Shown in pieces: positions 23,767-31,559 of a stretch of DNA of 39,718 nucleotides. The notes under the pieces are model-generated. The model worked only from the letters and a program-made list of their open reading frames with translations, did no database searches and had not been told where the DNA came from. How positions within the stretch are numbered: position 1 is the stretch's first letter; every line of letters starts with the position of its first letter. Source of the DNA: CALGLS01 sp047626155 (GTDB lineage Bacteria > Bacteroidota > Bacteroidia > Chitinophagales > Saprospiraceae); contig JBLHRR010000033.1 of NCBI GenBank assembly GCA_047626155.1, forward strand, positions 1 through 39,718. The letters run 5' to 3'. Made by a program: the position numbers and the translations under genes.

Positions 23767-25392
23767 TTACTTCTCGTTGTAATAAACCACAAAAGGTTTC
23801 GATACGATATTATCTACATTTTCAATAGATAAAAAGTAAACACCACTAGCAAATGGGCTTAAGTCAATGTTAAACTTTTTACTATCGAATAGTTCCAGCT
23901 CGTCCACTCCGTCTAATATTAAACGCCCCAGCGCATCATAAACCCTTACAGTATATGGTCCATTCTCAGGCGTTTGATACTCTACCGATATTTCCTGTCG
24001 ATCTATATTCGTTCTCACAGTCAGAATTTCTAGTGGGCCAGTAGAGCTTCCGCAATAGTTCTGCATTAAATCAAAGCTCTTCTTAAGATTGAGCAGTCCT
24101 CCAGTTACCGTAATATCTTCAAGAGAGCCTAATGGTGAAGTTCCACTTAGAATAAAGTCTTTCATTGTCAAAGCAGCAGCAGCCGGATTAGCTTTCATAT
24201 CCTCGGCAAACGATAAACAGGGCGCACTATACAAAAGGCCAATGCCACCTGTAACATGAGGTGCTGCAGAAGAGGTTCCTCCAATATCGCCATAGACATC
24301 AAAAGGCTCTGTAGACAATGCTTCTGAACCTGGAGCTCCCAAGTCAATATTTACATTGCTAAAGCCTCCTCTTTGCAGATTGGCTTGTGTAACATTCGTT
24401 ACGGTCACCAGGTATTCGCTGGGACAGGAGGTAGGCATGTCGCCCATTATGTCAATATCTACATTGTCATTGGTGGTTGCGCCCACACTCAAAACACCTA
24501 CTTCTCCTAAGGAATCAAATATATCACACCAGTCTTCAAATATAGGTTCATCTTGAGGAAAGGCCTTTATACCGAAACTGGCATTGGTACAAACTATAAA
24601 AGCACCTTTTGCTCCATTGGTATCATTGTACAAAGTTCGCATGTCTAAAATGTATTGATAACTGCCTACAATATCACTAAAAACCAATTTGCTACTCACC
24701 ACCATCAATTTTACATTCCAGTTAACTCCTGATATTCCAAGCGTATTGTTACCACTGGCTGCCATAATCCCCGATACCTGTGTACCGTGTGAGTTAACTT
24801 CCAAAAATTCAGTATCTACAAAATCGTTAAACGTCAGAACATTATAACCTCGATAGTCATCGATATAGCCATTGTCGTCGTCGTCGTCAAAGTTGTTTGG
24901 TATTTCATTATGGTTAATCCAGATATTATCAACTAAATCTTCGTGATCCAGATCAGTATACTCTAGGTTCGCGATTACAATCGTGTCTCCTAAAGCAGTA
25001 ACCCCGCCGGTGGTAAATTCCCAGACTTCAGGGGCATTAATGACTTCCATATCCCATTGCTCTCCAAATTGAACATCATTGGGCGTATTGTCTTTTGTTT
25101 TTAGTTGGAAGTTATACCCAGTGGATATTACAGCATCATTTCTATTTAAAGCTGCAAGAATTTGATCGGCAGCAGCTTCCTTAACCACCATTTTATACAA
25201 ATCCCAGCTGGGGCCAATGCTCGTGAATTCAAGAATGCTTTCGCTTAAGCTACGATCATAGCTTAGCGATTGTTCAAAGTCAGCGGCATTTGTCTCTGGC
25301 GCTAAGCGAACAATAAGTTCATCCTTGATTTGTTGAGCAAAAAGATTGGATAGAAAGAAAAGGCAGAGGATTGTTAAAAAGTTGGTCTTCAT
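23767..25392 (-). CDS. Secreted subtilisin-like (S8) protein with T9SS sorting domain; catalytic Asp absent
   Basis: This 541-residue protein has a signal peptide (FLTILCLFFLSNLFAQ), a propeptide-like segment (about 20-125), an S8 domain (about 125-440) and a C-terminal sorting domain (about 455-541; YTVRVYDALGRLILDG, SGVYFLSIEN). His202 (NSHGTQVSG), the oxyanion Asn (CTNASFG) and Ser374 (GGTSSAAPHVTGG) are present. Where the family has the IDTG/IDDG Asp, this protein reads IANLEYTDLDHEDL, so Leu143 takes the place of the catalytic Asp. Asp147 and Asp149 are nearby. It may be a pseudoprotease or may use a shifted Asp. A short Asp-rich run (NFDDDDDNGYIDDY) is a likely calcium site. Export by Sec and T9SS is expected. 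Confidence 0.87.
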   Translation of the reverse strand: MKTNFLTILCLFFLSNLFAQQIKDELIVRLAPETNAADFEQSLSYDRSLSESILEFTSIGPSWDLYKMVVKEAAADQILAALNRNDAVISTGYNFQLKTKDNTPNDVQFGEQWDMEVINAPEVWEFTTGGVTALGDTIVIANLEYTDLDHEDLVDNIWINHNEIPNNFDDDDDNGYIDDYRGYNVLTFNDFVDTEFLEVNSHGTQVSGIMAASGNNTLGISGVNWNVKLMVVSSKLVFSDIVGSYQYILDMRTLYNDTNGAKGAFIVCTNASFGIKAFPQDEPIFEDWCDIFDSLGEVGVLSVGATTNDNVDIDIMGDMPTSCPSEYLVTVTNVTQANLQRGGFSNVNIDLGAPGSEALSTEPFDVYGDIGGTSSAAPHVTGGIGLLYSAPCLSFAEDMKANPAAAALTMKDFILSGTSPLGSLEDITVTGGLLNLKKSFDLMQNYCGSSTGPLEILTVRTNIDRQEISVEYQTPENGPYTVRVYDALGRLILDGVDELELFDSKKFNIDLSPFASGVYFLSIENVDNIVSKPFVVYYNEK

Positions 25393-25508
25393 AGGAAAGT
25401 TTTATTTTTCGTAAGTAGTTGTTCAGTTGTTTTGGTTTCTATAAAAAGGCTTCATGACGTTATTTATAAAGTAGGAATTAGCATGCCATATTGCCTGAAC
25501 TACTAATT

Positions 25509-26303
25509 TTAAGAGGAAGTCAATTCTTTCCGCAATTTAGCGAAATAGCTTGCCGAATGCAATAAGCGGTTGCCATACCAAGAGAAAAGCTCTCCGTCGA
25601 CCAGTAAGATCGTCGCCTCTGGACAAATTTTCTGCAACTCTGCTATATGTTTATCTTGGAAAGGGTAGGGCTCAGAAGAAAGCAAAATAACTTCGGGCCT
25701 TGCTTCCATCAGTTCTTCTGAACTCTTTTGCGGGTATCTGCTTTCATTTTGAAAAACATTAGAAAATCCAGATTTAGTTAAGAGGTTGTCAATAAAAGTT
25801 CCGGAAGCAGCTACCATATATGGCTTTCGCCAAATGAGGTAGGCCGCCTTGATGGGGCTTTGATTAGAGGATAGAATAGCGAAACTGTTTTCTATCTCCG
25901 AGGACAACGCCTTACCAGCTGTTTCCCGATTGGTGATTTGGCCAATGGAATGAATCATTTCCAAAGCTTCCTCCAAGTTGCTAATATCACTCATCCAAAC
26001 AGGGAAATCGACCATGAGCGCTTCAATCTGCTCCTGCTGGTTTTCTTCTTTGTTTCCAATGATGAGATCGGGTTTTAGAGCGGCTATTTTGTCAAGGTGT
26101 AAGTTTTTAGTGCCTCCGATGATGGATGCATAGGTTTTCGCCTCCGGAGGATGGATGCAAAATTTCGTGAGCCCAACCAATTCTTTTTCAAGCCCTAGGT
26201 GGCAGAGCAATTCTGTTTGAGAAGGCACTAAAGAAACTATTCGCTTTGGTGGCCAGGAGATTTGTACCTCGCGTTGGAGTTGATCGGTGAATAGGCGCTG
26301 CAT
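25509..26303 (-). CDS. Helical-backbone metal receptor (BtuF/TroA-like) without signal peptide
   Basis: This 264-residue protein follows the class III periplasmic-binding fold: RIVSLVPSQTELLCHLGL at the start, VGLTKFCIHP, IIGGTKNLHLDKIAALKPDLIIGNKEEN, then a long backbone helix (NLEEALEMIHSIG). The C-terminal lobe reads EELMEARPEVILLSSEPYPF. BtuF relatives bind cobalamin or haem and iron chelates for ABC importers. No signal peptide or lipobox is visible, so it may be cytoplasmic, as in some Bacteroidota members. No ABC transporter genes are nearby. It lies 33 bases after the DUF1684 gene on the same strand, so the two are likely cotranscribed. Confidence 0.8.
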   Translation of the reverse strand: MQRLFTDQLQREVQISWPPKRIVSLVPSQTELLCHLGLEKELVGLTKFCIHPPEAKTYASIIGGTKNLHLDKIAALKPDLIIGNKEENQQEQIEALMVDFPVWMSDISNLEEALEMIHSIGQITNRETAGKALSSEIENSFAILSSNQSPIKAAYLIWRKPYMVAASGTFIDNLLTKSGFSNVFQNESRYPQKSSEELMEARPEVILLSSEPYPFQDKHIAELQKICPEATILLVDGELFSWYGNRLLHSASYFAKLRKELTSS

Positions 26304-26336
26304 ATTTTGGGGTTTAACTACGGAACAAAAATCGCC

Positions 26337-26957
26337 TCAATACTTCTTGCCTTTAAATTTCTTTTCGCCCACCTTCATCTCAATAGTCAAATGATTCTCT
26401 TTGGGCGGTACGGGACAATTGTAACCTCCACTAAAAGCACACCAGGGGTTGTAGCATTTGTTGAAATCAATAGTCACTTTGCCATTTACAATATCACTCA
26501 CTTCCAGGTCGATGTATCTGCCTCCGCCATAGGTTTTGATGTCGTTGGTTTTATCCTTGAACGGAAGGAACAAGTGGTTGGCGTAGGCTTCTACGCGCAT
26601 CAGTCCCATATTTCTATAGATGGAAAGTTCTTGTTTTTGTCCCGCTATTTCGAAACTGATGATGCCATGTTTGATGAAGGTTTTTACTTTACCACTGTAG
26701 GTTGCCATGTCGAATGGTTTGGCATCTTCGGTTCGCTGAAACTGACATTCTACTTTGTAACTTTTATTGGCTTTATAGAATCGCATCTTCTTGAGTGCTT
26801 TCTTTTTCCCATAAAAGGGAGAGCGTTCCTCCTTTAGAAAATCCGCCTTGTAATCTTTGCGATGTTCTTTTATTTCTTTTTTGTAACTGCGGTTGCTTTG
26901 AGCAAATAGGGTATTGGCAAAAGCGAAAAGGAAGAGTAGGAGAATTGTATTTTTCAT
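26337..26957 (-). CDS. DUF1684 family secreted protein
   Basis: This 206-residue protein has a signal peptide (MKNTILLLFLFAFANTLFAQ) and the DUF1684 core. A KEERSPFYG motif stands near residue 42, and the conserved GGGRYIDLEVSDIVNGKVTIDFNKCYNPWCAF and YNCPVPPKENHL block lies near the C-terminus, with its cysteines and tryptophan. The function of the family is unknown. It is common in Bacteroidota and proteobacteria, and often exported. Upstream and in the same frame lies a decayed methyltransferase with no stop codon between them, so the intact signal peptide is the main reason for choosing the start at 26957. Confidence 0.87.
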   Translation of the reverse strand: MKNTILLLFLFAFANTLFAQSNRSYKKEIKEHRKDYKADFLKEERSPFYGKKKALKKMRFYKANKSYKVECQFQRTEDAKPFDMATYSGKVKTFIKHGIISFEIAGQKQELSIYRNMGLMRVEAYANHLFLPFKDKTNDIKTYGGGRYIDLEVSDIVNGKVTIDFNKCYNPWCAFSGGYNCPVPPKENHLTIEMKVGEKKFKGKKY

Positions 26958-27434
26958 GAATGTTTTTTTGCATTCGAGTTGTTTGAAATTTCCAACAGGA
27001 TTAGTAGTAATGCATAGGAAACCATCGGGTTTTAAAATGCGGTGTATTTCTTTGTAAACTGTTTCCTTGTCTTCGAAGTTATTGATTCCGAGCTTTGAAG
27101 TTATAAGGTCTACCTCCTGATTTTTTATGTTAATGTTAGTTGCACTTTTTTCAAGAATAGTGATGTTACTAAGATTTAAAATCTCAATTTTATGTTTAAC
27201 CCAGACAATGGCTTCTTTCCAAATGTCAACACCAAAAATCGTAGAATGTTCTCCGAAGCGTTGACTTAGCTATATCAAAGGAAAACCTGTTCCAAAGCCA
27301 ATGTCCAAAACGGTCATCCCTTTTTTCATCGGAATGTTTTCTAACAATAAACGCCCGAAAGGGCCAGACCACAGGGTAACTTCATTGAAAGTCTGAACAA
27401 GAGCTTTATCTTTCGAAGATAGTAATGGTTTCAC
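26958..27434 (-). pseudogene. Decayed SAM-dependent methyltransferase, interrupted by a TAG and truncated
   Basis: Minus-strand translation from a possible GTG at 27432-27434 gives KPLLSSKDKALVQTF, then SGPFGRLLLENIP and the SAM motif MTVLDIGFGTGFPLI. An in-frame TAG follows at 27270-27272. The same frame then continues with LSQRFGEHSTIFGVDIW, EVDLITSKLGINNF and YKEIHRILKPDGFLCITT, all typical of Methyltransf_11/25. The C-terminal third is missing: the frame runs straight into the DUF1684 start at 26957 without a stop. One nonsense codon and the loss of the 3' part mark it as a pseudogene. It could also reflect a deletion that joined two genes. Confidence 0.8.
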
Positions 27435-27448
27435 AATTTGATTTATAT

Positions 27449-28366
27449 TTAAAACGGCGACTTATTCACCAAAGCCAACTTCCCAGCCCGAAGAGCCAGT
27501 CGAGTAATATTACCAATACTATAGTTTTGCAGATCAGCAATCTCAATCCAGTCATTGGATATTGTTGGATTCCAGTGGTATACTTTACTATCCTTTGCCA
27601 TGAGTATAGAACCATCAGGCATTAGGACAAAATCCTCCGAACCAGGTACCGTTTCTACGATCGAACGAGTTTTTCTGGTAACAGGATCTATGGCTCTGAT
27701 GAACCAAACATCTGGACTCAGTTTGAAAACGTAGTGGATTTCATCTCCGCTATTTCGCTGAAGACAGCGGCCTATATTGGTGCCAATGTTTTGAGTGTTT
27801 CCACTTCTATTATTGGCAACGATCAGTCGATGCGGAGTATCAACAATAAAGAGTACCGCTTCGTAATCATTGATCCAAGCATGGTAGCCAATTTTGTTTT
27901 GCCCTGCGAAAATGGCTTTTCCATTATTCTTTCTACTCAATGGAAAACGCCACAACCGCTGCGAGGCATTTGCATCATTTTCTACCCGTATGCAGGTAAA
28001 CTGAGGAGGCGACTTAATATTGTTAAACATGTTGTATTGATAAGTCGGAGAGTACTCTGATTCTGAAGTTGCGGTGACTTGCGTTTTTACACCCGTTTTG
28101 AAATTTAGCGAATAAATATCTGTTTGAGTCGTGTCCTCAGAAAGCTGCACGGTGAGGTACAGTTCCTCATTGTTCATAAAGTAAGGTTGGTTATTATACC
28201 CCTCATTGTTGAAAGCCGTCAGGTAAATTGGATTGGTCAATTTGAAAGAGGCATCTTCTTGAGTACTTGTGTCAAATAAATAGACATTAGTAGTTGGTAG
28301 CTTTTGGGCGAAAAGCGATTGTGCCATCAAAAGGGTAAGTAGATAAAGTGTAAGTATTCGTTTCAT
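27449..28366 (-). CDS. Exported beta-propeller-like (TolB-type) protein
   Basis: This 305-residue protein has a signal peptide (ILTLYLLTLLMAQSLFAQ). The rest consists of repeated beta-strand pairs with turns, as in TolB/WD40-like propellers: NNQPYFMNNEELYLTVQL, TDIYSLNFKTGVKTQVT, SEYSPTYQYN, RLWRFPLSRKNN, DVWFIRAIDPVTRKTRSIV, DSKVYHWNP. There is no enzyme motif. It is probably a periplasmic binding or sensing protein of unknown partner. It is not clearly in an operon; the next gene on this strand, downstream, is only the decayed methyltransferase. Confidence 0.65.
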   Translation of the reverse strand: MKRILTLYLLTLLMAQSLFAQKLPTTNVYLFDTSTQEDASFKLTNPIYLTAFNNEGYNNQPYFMNNEELYLTVQLSEDTTQTDIYSLNFKTGVKTQVTATSESEYSPTYQYNMFNNIKSPPQFTCIRVENDANASQRLWRFPLSRKNNGKAIFAGQNKIGYHAWINDYEAVLFIVDTPHRLIVANNRSGNTQNIGTNIGRCLQRNSGDEIHYVFKLSPDVWFIRAIDPVTRKTRSIVETVPGSEDFVLMPDGSILMAKDSKVYHWNPTISNDWIEIADLQNYSIGNITRLALRAGKLALVNKSPF

Positions 28367-28585
28367 TTAAAAGCGGAATTGATTGGTTAAAATAGTTAGA
28401 AAGCAGCGAATAAGCCTTATTCAAAATCGGCAGTCTAATTCAGGGCGTATGTAGTAATTGGGAGGAAATGACTCTGTATCTCTAGAGTTTAGAACAGTAC
28501 GATATTACGAAAAATATACTGTTTTTAAGGGATGAAGTGTTAATAAATATCCATTTTGAGTTCGAAATACTATGAAAGGCATCAC

Positions 28586-29395
28586 TTATGGAAGTTTAAC
28601 AAGTCCTTCCAAATCTTTATAAGCTACCGTAAACGCTGTGAGCCCAAAGGCATAAGGCGCTACTTCGTATGGATTGTAAACAAAGTACAAGCCCTTTTCC
28701 GTGATGGCATAATTGGCAGGTAGGTAAAAAGGTTTGTCCCAAAAGTATAAGCTCATATCTAAGTCTCCTTCTTTTTTTTCTACCGCTTGCTTGAATGCTT
28801 TTTCTACTACTTTTTTAAAAGCGATGCTATCACTGATGATGTCTTCCATTTCTATAAGTGCTCCTGTATTGAGGTTATAATTGGAGAAAAGAGAGAGGTA
28901 ATTGGGATGCGCTCCCCCAGTGTAGGTAGAGACGGGCAGTTCCGTCACAGCATAGTGCTTATAGATGCTTCCTTTACCGTCGAGTTGGAAAGTCATGGCC
29001 ACTCTGTATTGTAAATCTTCATTAAGGTATTCTTGGTACGCTTCAACCCATTGTTGGGTAGCACTATCAATGGCAAATGGTCCGGGCTTTACTTCTTGTT
29101 CAATTTCCATACTTGCAATCACCTCCTCCATTATATCGTTGTTTATTTTTTCCTGAATCTCCGCTTTTACTCCGCTTAGAATGGGGTAGGTGGCGGTCAC
29201 TTCCAGACAGTCGCTACCTTCACCGCAGTCTCCGATTTTTTTCTCTACTGTTTTTTGCCGAAAGGCAGGATTGTTTACATTGGCTTTTGGTTCAGAAGCA
29301 CTAGTGGTGGTGGTCTTTGGTGTGTCTTTGCAACTAAAGTTGAAAAGAAGGCAGAGGATTAGGAGGTATCGGAGAGGAGTTTGTAGTGCTGACAT
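28586..29395 (-). CDS. RsiV-like lipoprotein (DUF3298, probably with DUF4163)
   Basis: This 269-residue protein has a lipoprotein signal peptide (YLLILCLLFNFSC; lipid-bearing Cys22), followed by a Thr/Ser linker. A DUF4163-like segment comes next (about 50-150; CLEVTATYPILSG, FQLDGKGSIYKHYAV), then a DUF3298 domain: TGGAHPNYLSLFSNYNL, TGALIEMEDIISD, the region about 220-240 with FYLPANYAITEKGLYF, and YEVAPYAFG near the end. RsiV is an anti-sigma factor that binds lysozyme, but stand-alone lipoproteins of this pair are frequent in Bacteroidota and of unknown role. No sigma factor gene is next to it. Promoter at 29472. Confidence 0.82.
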   Translation of the reverse strand: MSALQTPLRYLLILCLLFNFSCKDTPKTTTTSASEPKANVNNPAFRQKTVEKKIGDCGEGSDCLEVTATYPILSGVKAEIQEKINNDIMEEVIASMEIEQEVKPGPFAIDSATQQWVEAYQEYLNEDLQYRVAMTFQLDGKGSIYKHYAVTELPVSTYTGGAHPNYLSLFSNYNLNTGALIEMEDIISDSIAFKKVVEKAFKQAVEKKEGDLDMSLYFWDKPFYLPANYAITEKGLYFVYNPYEVAPYAFGLTAFTVAYKDLEGLVKLP

Positions 29396-29471
29396 GTGAA
29401 AGTAGTGTTGTGTTTTGAGTGATTGAGTTTTGTATGAATTCCTTAATAAGAAAAAGGAATTTATTAAAGCT

Positions 29472-29479
29472 CAAAGTTA
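29472..29479 (-). promoter_or_regulatory. -7 box upstream of the RsiV-like lipoprotein gene
   Basis: TAACTTTG on the minus strand fits TAnnTTTG exactly, 77 bases before the start codon. No good -33 TTG was found upstream. Between box and gene lies a weak palindrome AATTCC...GGAATT (29438-29461). Confidence 0.45.
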
Positions 29480-29684
29480 TGATTTTACTTAGATTTTTAA
29501 TGAGAAGCCCTTCTGAAGAAATAAAGATAATCTATCTAATAGGATTTAATAATTCTAGTTAGGAGACAGAATGGGGTAGCGCGGACACTGAACATACCGA
29601 ACGCATAGCTCATTGCCCCTCCTCTGATATGACGATCTTTTTGGGGGGATATGCCATATCCTTGGATTCGCTCAATTCGTAAGA

Positions 29685-29750
29685 AAAAACGTTGCGCTCC
29701 TTGCGCCGCTGCGGTGAAAAAACTTCAAGCGAAGCGAGAAGCATCAGGCC
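29685..29750 (+). repeat. Composite dispersed repeat, copy B
   Basis: The arm GTTGCGCTCCTTGCGCCGC ends TGCGGTGAAAAAA and is followed by CTTCAAGCGAAGCGAGAAGC. It adjoins the stop codon of the glycoside hydrolase. The rest of the 355-bp gap 29396-29750 holds the -7 box at 29472 and no gene. Confidence 0.75.
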
Positions 29751-31334
29751 TCATTTTACCTCTACAAAAATCGGCGCTCCCGTCAATAATATCGTCGGTC
29801 CTTTTACGCGTTTGACAATTCCCGTTTTTGAAAAATCCCACTTTTTGACCAATAGTAAGTCTGTTTTAAAGCGATCAGGAAAACGATAACCGGCACTAGC
29901 TTGTTCGCTTTGATCTGTTTTCGTTTCCGCCCACAAGGCATAGGTGTAGCTATTGTCTTTTTGCCGAAAGGCTGCACCTTTTACTCTTTTTGGTAAATGT
30001 AACTCGTTTGTTTTTTGTGCATCGTACTTCGCTGTTTTTAATAAAGTGGCAATGGTTTTAAACCCAATCGCAGAACGGTTTACTTTTTCCTGGCCGGGTG
30101 GCGTAGAGTTCAGGTTTTGATAAAGCCCCATAAGCTGAAATTCACTAGTAGCGCTCTCCGGATCATTGGTTTCGCCAAGGTCAAAAACAAGATATTGCCG
30201 GATTCCAATTTGCTGAGCGGCGATCATGGATTTTATTAAAAAGTTAGTCTGTGCTTCCTCTGAACCTATGAAAACATCGATCTCCTTTCTGGGGATATTG
30301 CATTCTGTCAAAATAAAAGCTTTTTGCGGATACTTCTGGCCGTAGCCATGTTTTTCTAAAACAGATTTAAACTCCCCATGCAATCGAACGACGCCTTCCA
30401 CTGCTTTATCGGAATGGCGCTCATATACAAAACCATAAATATCATTGCTCCAATGGCGTAAAGATCCGTCTATATGCGGATATGAATGAAAGCTCATACA
30501 ATCAAAATAGGCACCGCCTTTTAACGGAAAATCGGTTGATGTATTTCCATTGTTAGGATTGTCTGTGTTTCTGCAAACGGCATCCAGGAAGCTGGGGTAA
30601 CCCAATCCACCAATAGCCACATAATCGTCTGGCGAAATAGACTTGATCACTTCATAGCTGACCCGCAGCATTCGGATGTAATGATAGATCGGAGCCTTCA
30701 AGGCGTTTTGACAGGGCGGTGGATCATTGTCCCACCAGTTGCCGGGTTTTCCAGGAGGTAGCCAGGCGTGGTTGGTCCAGTCAAAGTCGGGTTCGTTCCA
30801 TATTTCCCAGTATTTTACGTTGTCGCCGTATTTAGTAACGATGTTATAAAGGTATACGGCCAGGTAATTATTATCATTGACTGGCGTGCCGTTTTCGCCA
30901 TTGTCCCAGATGGGTTCGTATAGGTTGGCAAAGCTTTCGTTGGCATGCTCGGTGCAGTAAACAGTGGTGTCTTTATGCTCTTTGGAAGGATAGCCAACGA
31001 ATACGGTATTGTCTCGTGTGCCAATGTCGAAGTAGTGTTGGAATTCCTTTAATCTAATATTGTAGCCATATTGTTGAACGAAACGATCTGGCAAGGCAGG
31101 TCGGATGGCGGTAACGCCAAGACCCGGAATGTTTTCGCTAGGGTTACCCGCTGCAATGTCGGCTAGTTGGTAGTCCTTCCAGGGCGGATAATAGCCAAGG
31201 TTAGTTCCGTAGCCGAAAGGGTGGTTGTAGTCGGGGACTTTGTCGTTGGCGGTGAAGTTGACCTGAGCATTTGAAGGCGTATTACAAAATAGTAGACCTA
31301 TCAGAAAACAGAGGATTGTTTTTATGGCGTACAT
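29751..31334 (-). CDS. Secreted clan GH-A glycoside hydrolase (GH39/GH5-like)
   Basis: This 527-residue protein has a signal peptide (ILCFLIGLLFCNTPSNAQ). A TIM-barrel glycosidase of clan GH-A follows. The acid/base Glu181 lies in VKYWEIWNEPDFD (the NEP motif after strand 4), and the likely nucleophile Glu344 lies in AFILTECNIPR (after strand 7). The spacing of 163 residues suits retaining GH-A enzymes. FDCMSFHSYPHIDG also fits the barrel. It should hydrolyse a glycan outside the cytoplasm; the substrate is unknown. It lacks a T9SS tail, so it is periplasmic or released otherwise. It is divergent from the DPP11-type gene. Confidence 0.78.
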   Translation of the reverse strand: MYAIKTILCFLIGLLFCNTPSNAQVNFTANDKVPDYNHPFGYGTNLGYYPPWKDYQLADIAAGNPSENIPGLGVTAIRPALPDRFVQQYGYNIRLKEFQHYFDIGTRDNTVFVGYPSKEHKDTTVYCTEHANESFANLYEPIWDNGENGTPVNDNNYLAVYLYNIVTKYGDNVKYWEIWNEPDFDWTNHAWLPPGKPGNWWDNDPPPCQNALKAPIYHYIRMLRVSYEVIKSISPDDYVAIGGLGYPSFLDAVCRNTDNPNNGNTSTDFPLKGGAYFDCMSFHSYPHIDGSLRHWSNDIYGFVYERHSDKAVEGVVRLHGEFKSVLEKHGYGQKYPQKAFILTECNIPRKEIDVFIGSEEAQTNFLIKSMIAAQQIGIRQYLVFDLGETNDPESATSEFQLMGLYQNLNSTPPGQEKVNRSAIGFKTIATLLKTAKYDAQKTNELHLPKRVKGAAFRQKDNSYTYALWAETKTDQSEQASAGYRFPDRFKTDLLLVKKWDFSKTGIVKRVKGPTILLTGAPIFVEVK

Positions 31335-31409
31335 ATTAGAATTTGAAAAAGGTAATTATTTAAGGTTGTTGTTCTCGGTTACAAGGTAAGGAATGCTTTT
31401 GGGATATTG

Positions 31410-31482
31410 CGTTATCGTAGTGCTCCTAGCGCAGTTGCGGTGAAAAAAAGGTCAAGTGAAGCAAGGCGGCTACATAAAACAA
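31410..31482 (+). repeat. Composite dispersed repeat, copy C
   Basis: TCGTAGTGCTCCTAGCGC is followed by AGTTGCGGTGAAAAAAAGG, TCAAGTGAAGCAAGGCGGC and TACATAAAAC. It is in the 5' region of the peptidase gene, and open reading through it is not coding. Confidence 0.7.
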
Positions 31483-31559
31483 CCCACAATTTTCCTGTTT
31501 TCCTTCCAGAAAGCCTACTTTTATCCCTTCTTTATTACTCAATATCAAATACCATTTAT

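Noticed and set aside
31407..31559. N-terminal extension of the DPP11-type peptidase.
   Set aside because: It is translated dispersed repeat (copy C) and would hide the signal peptide that starts at 31560.
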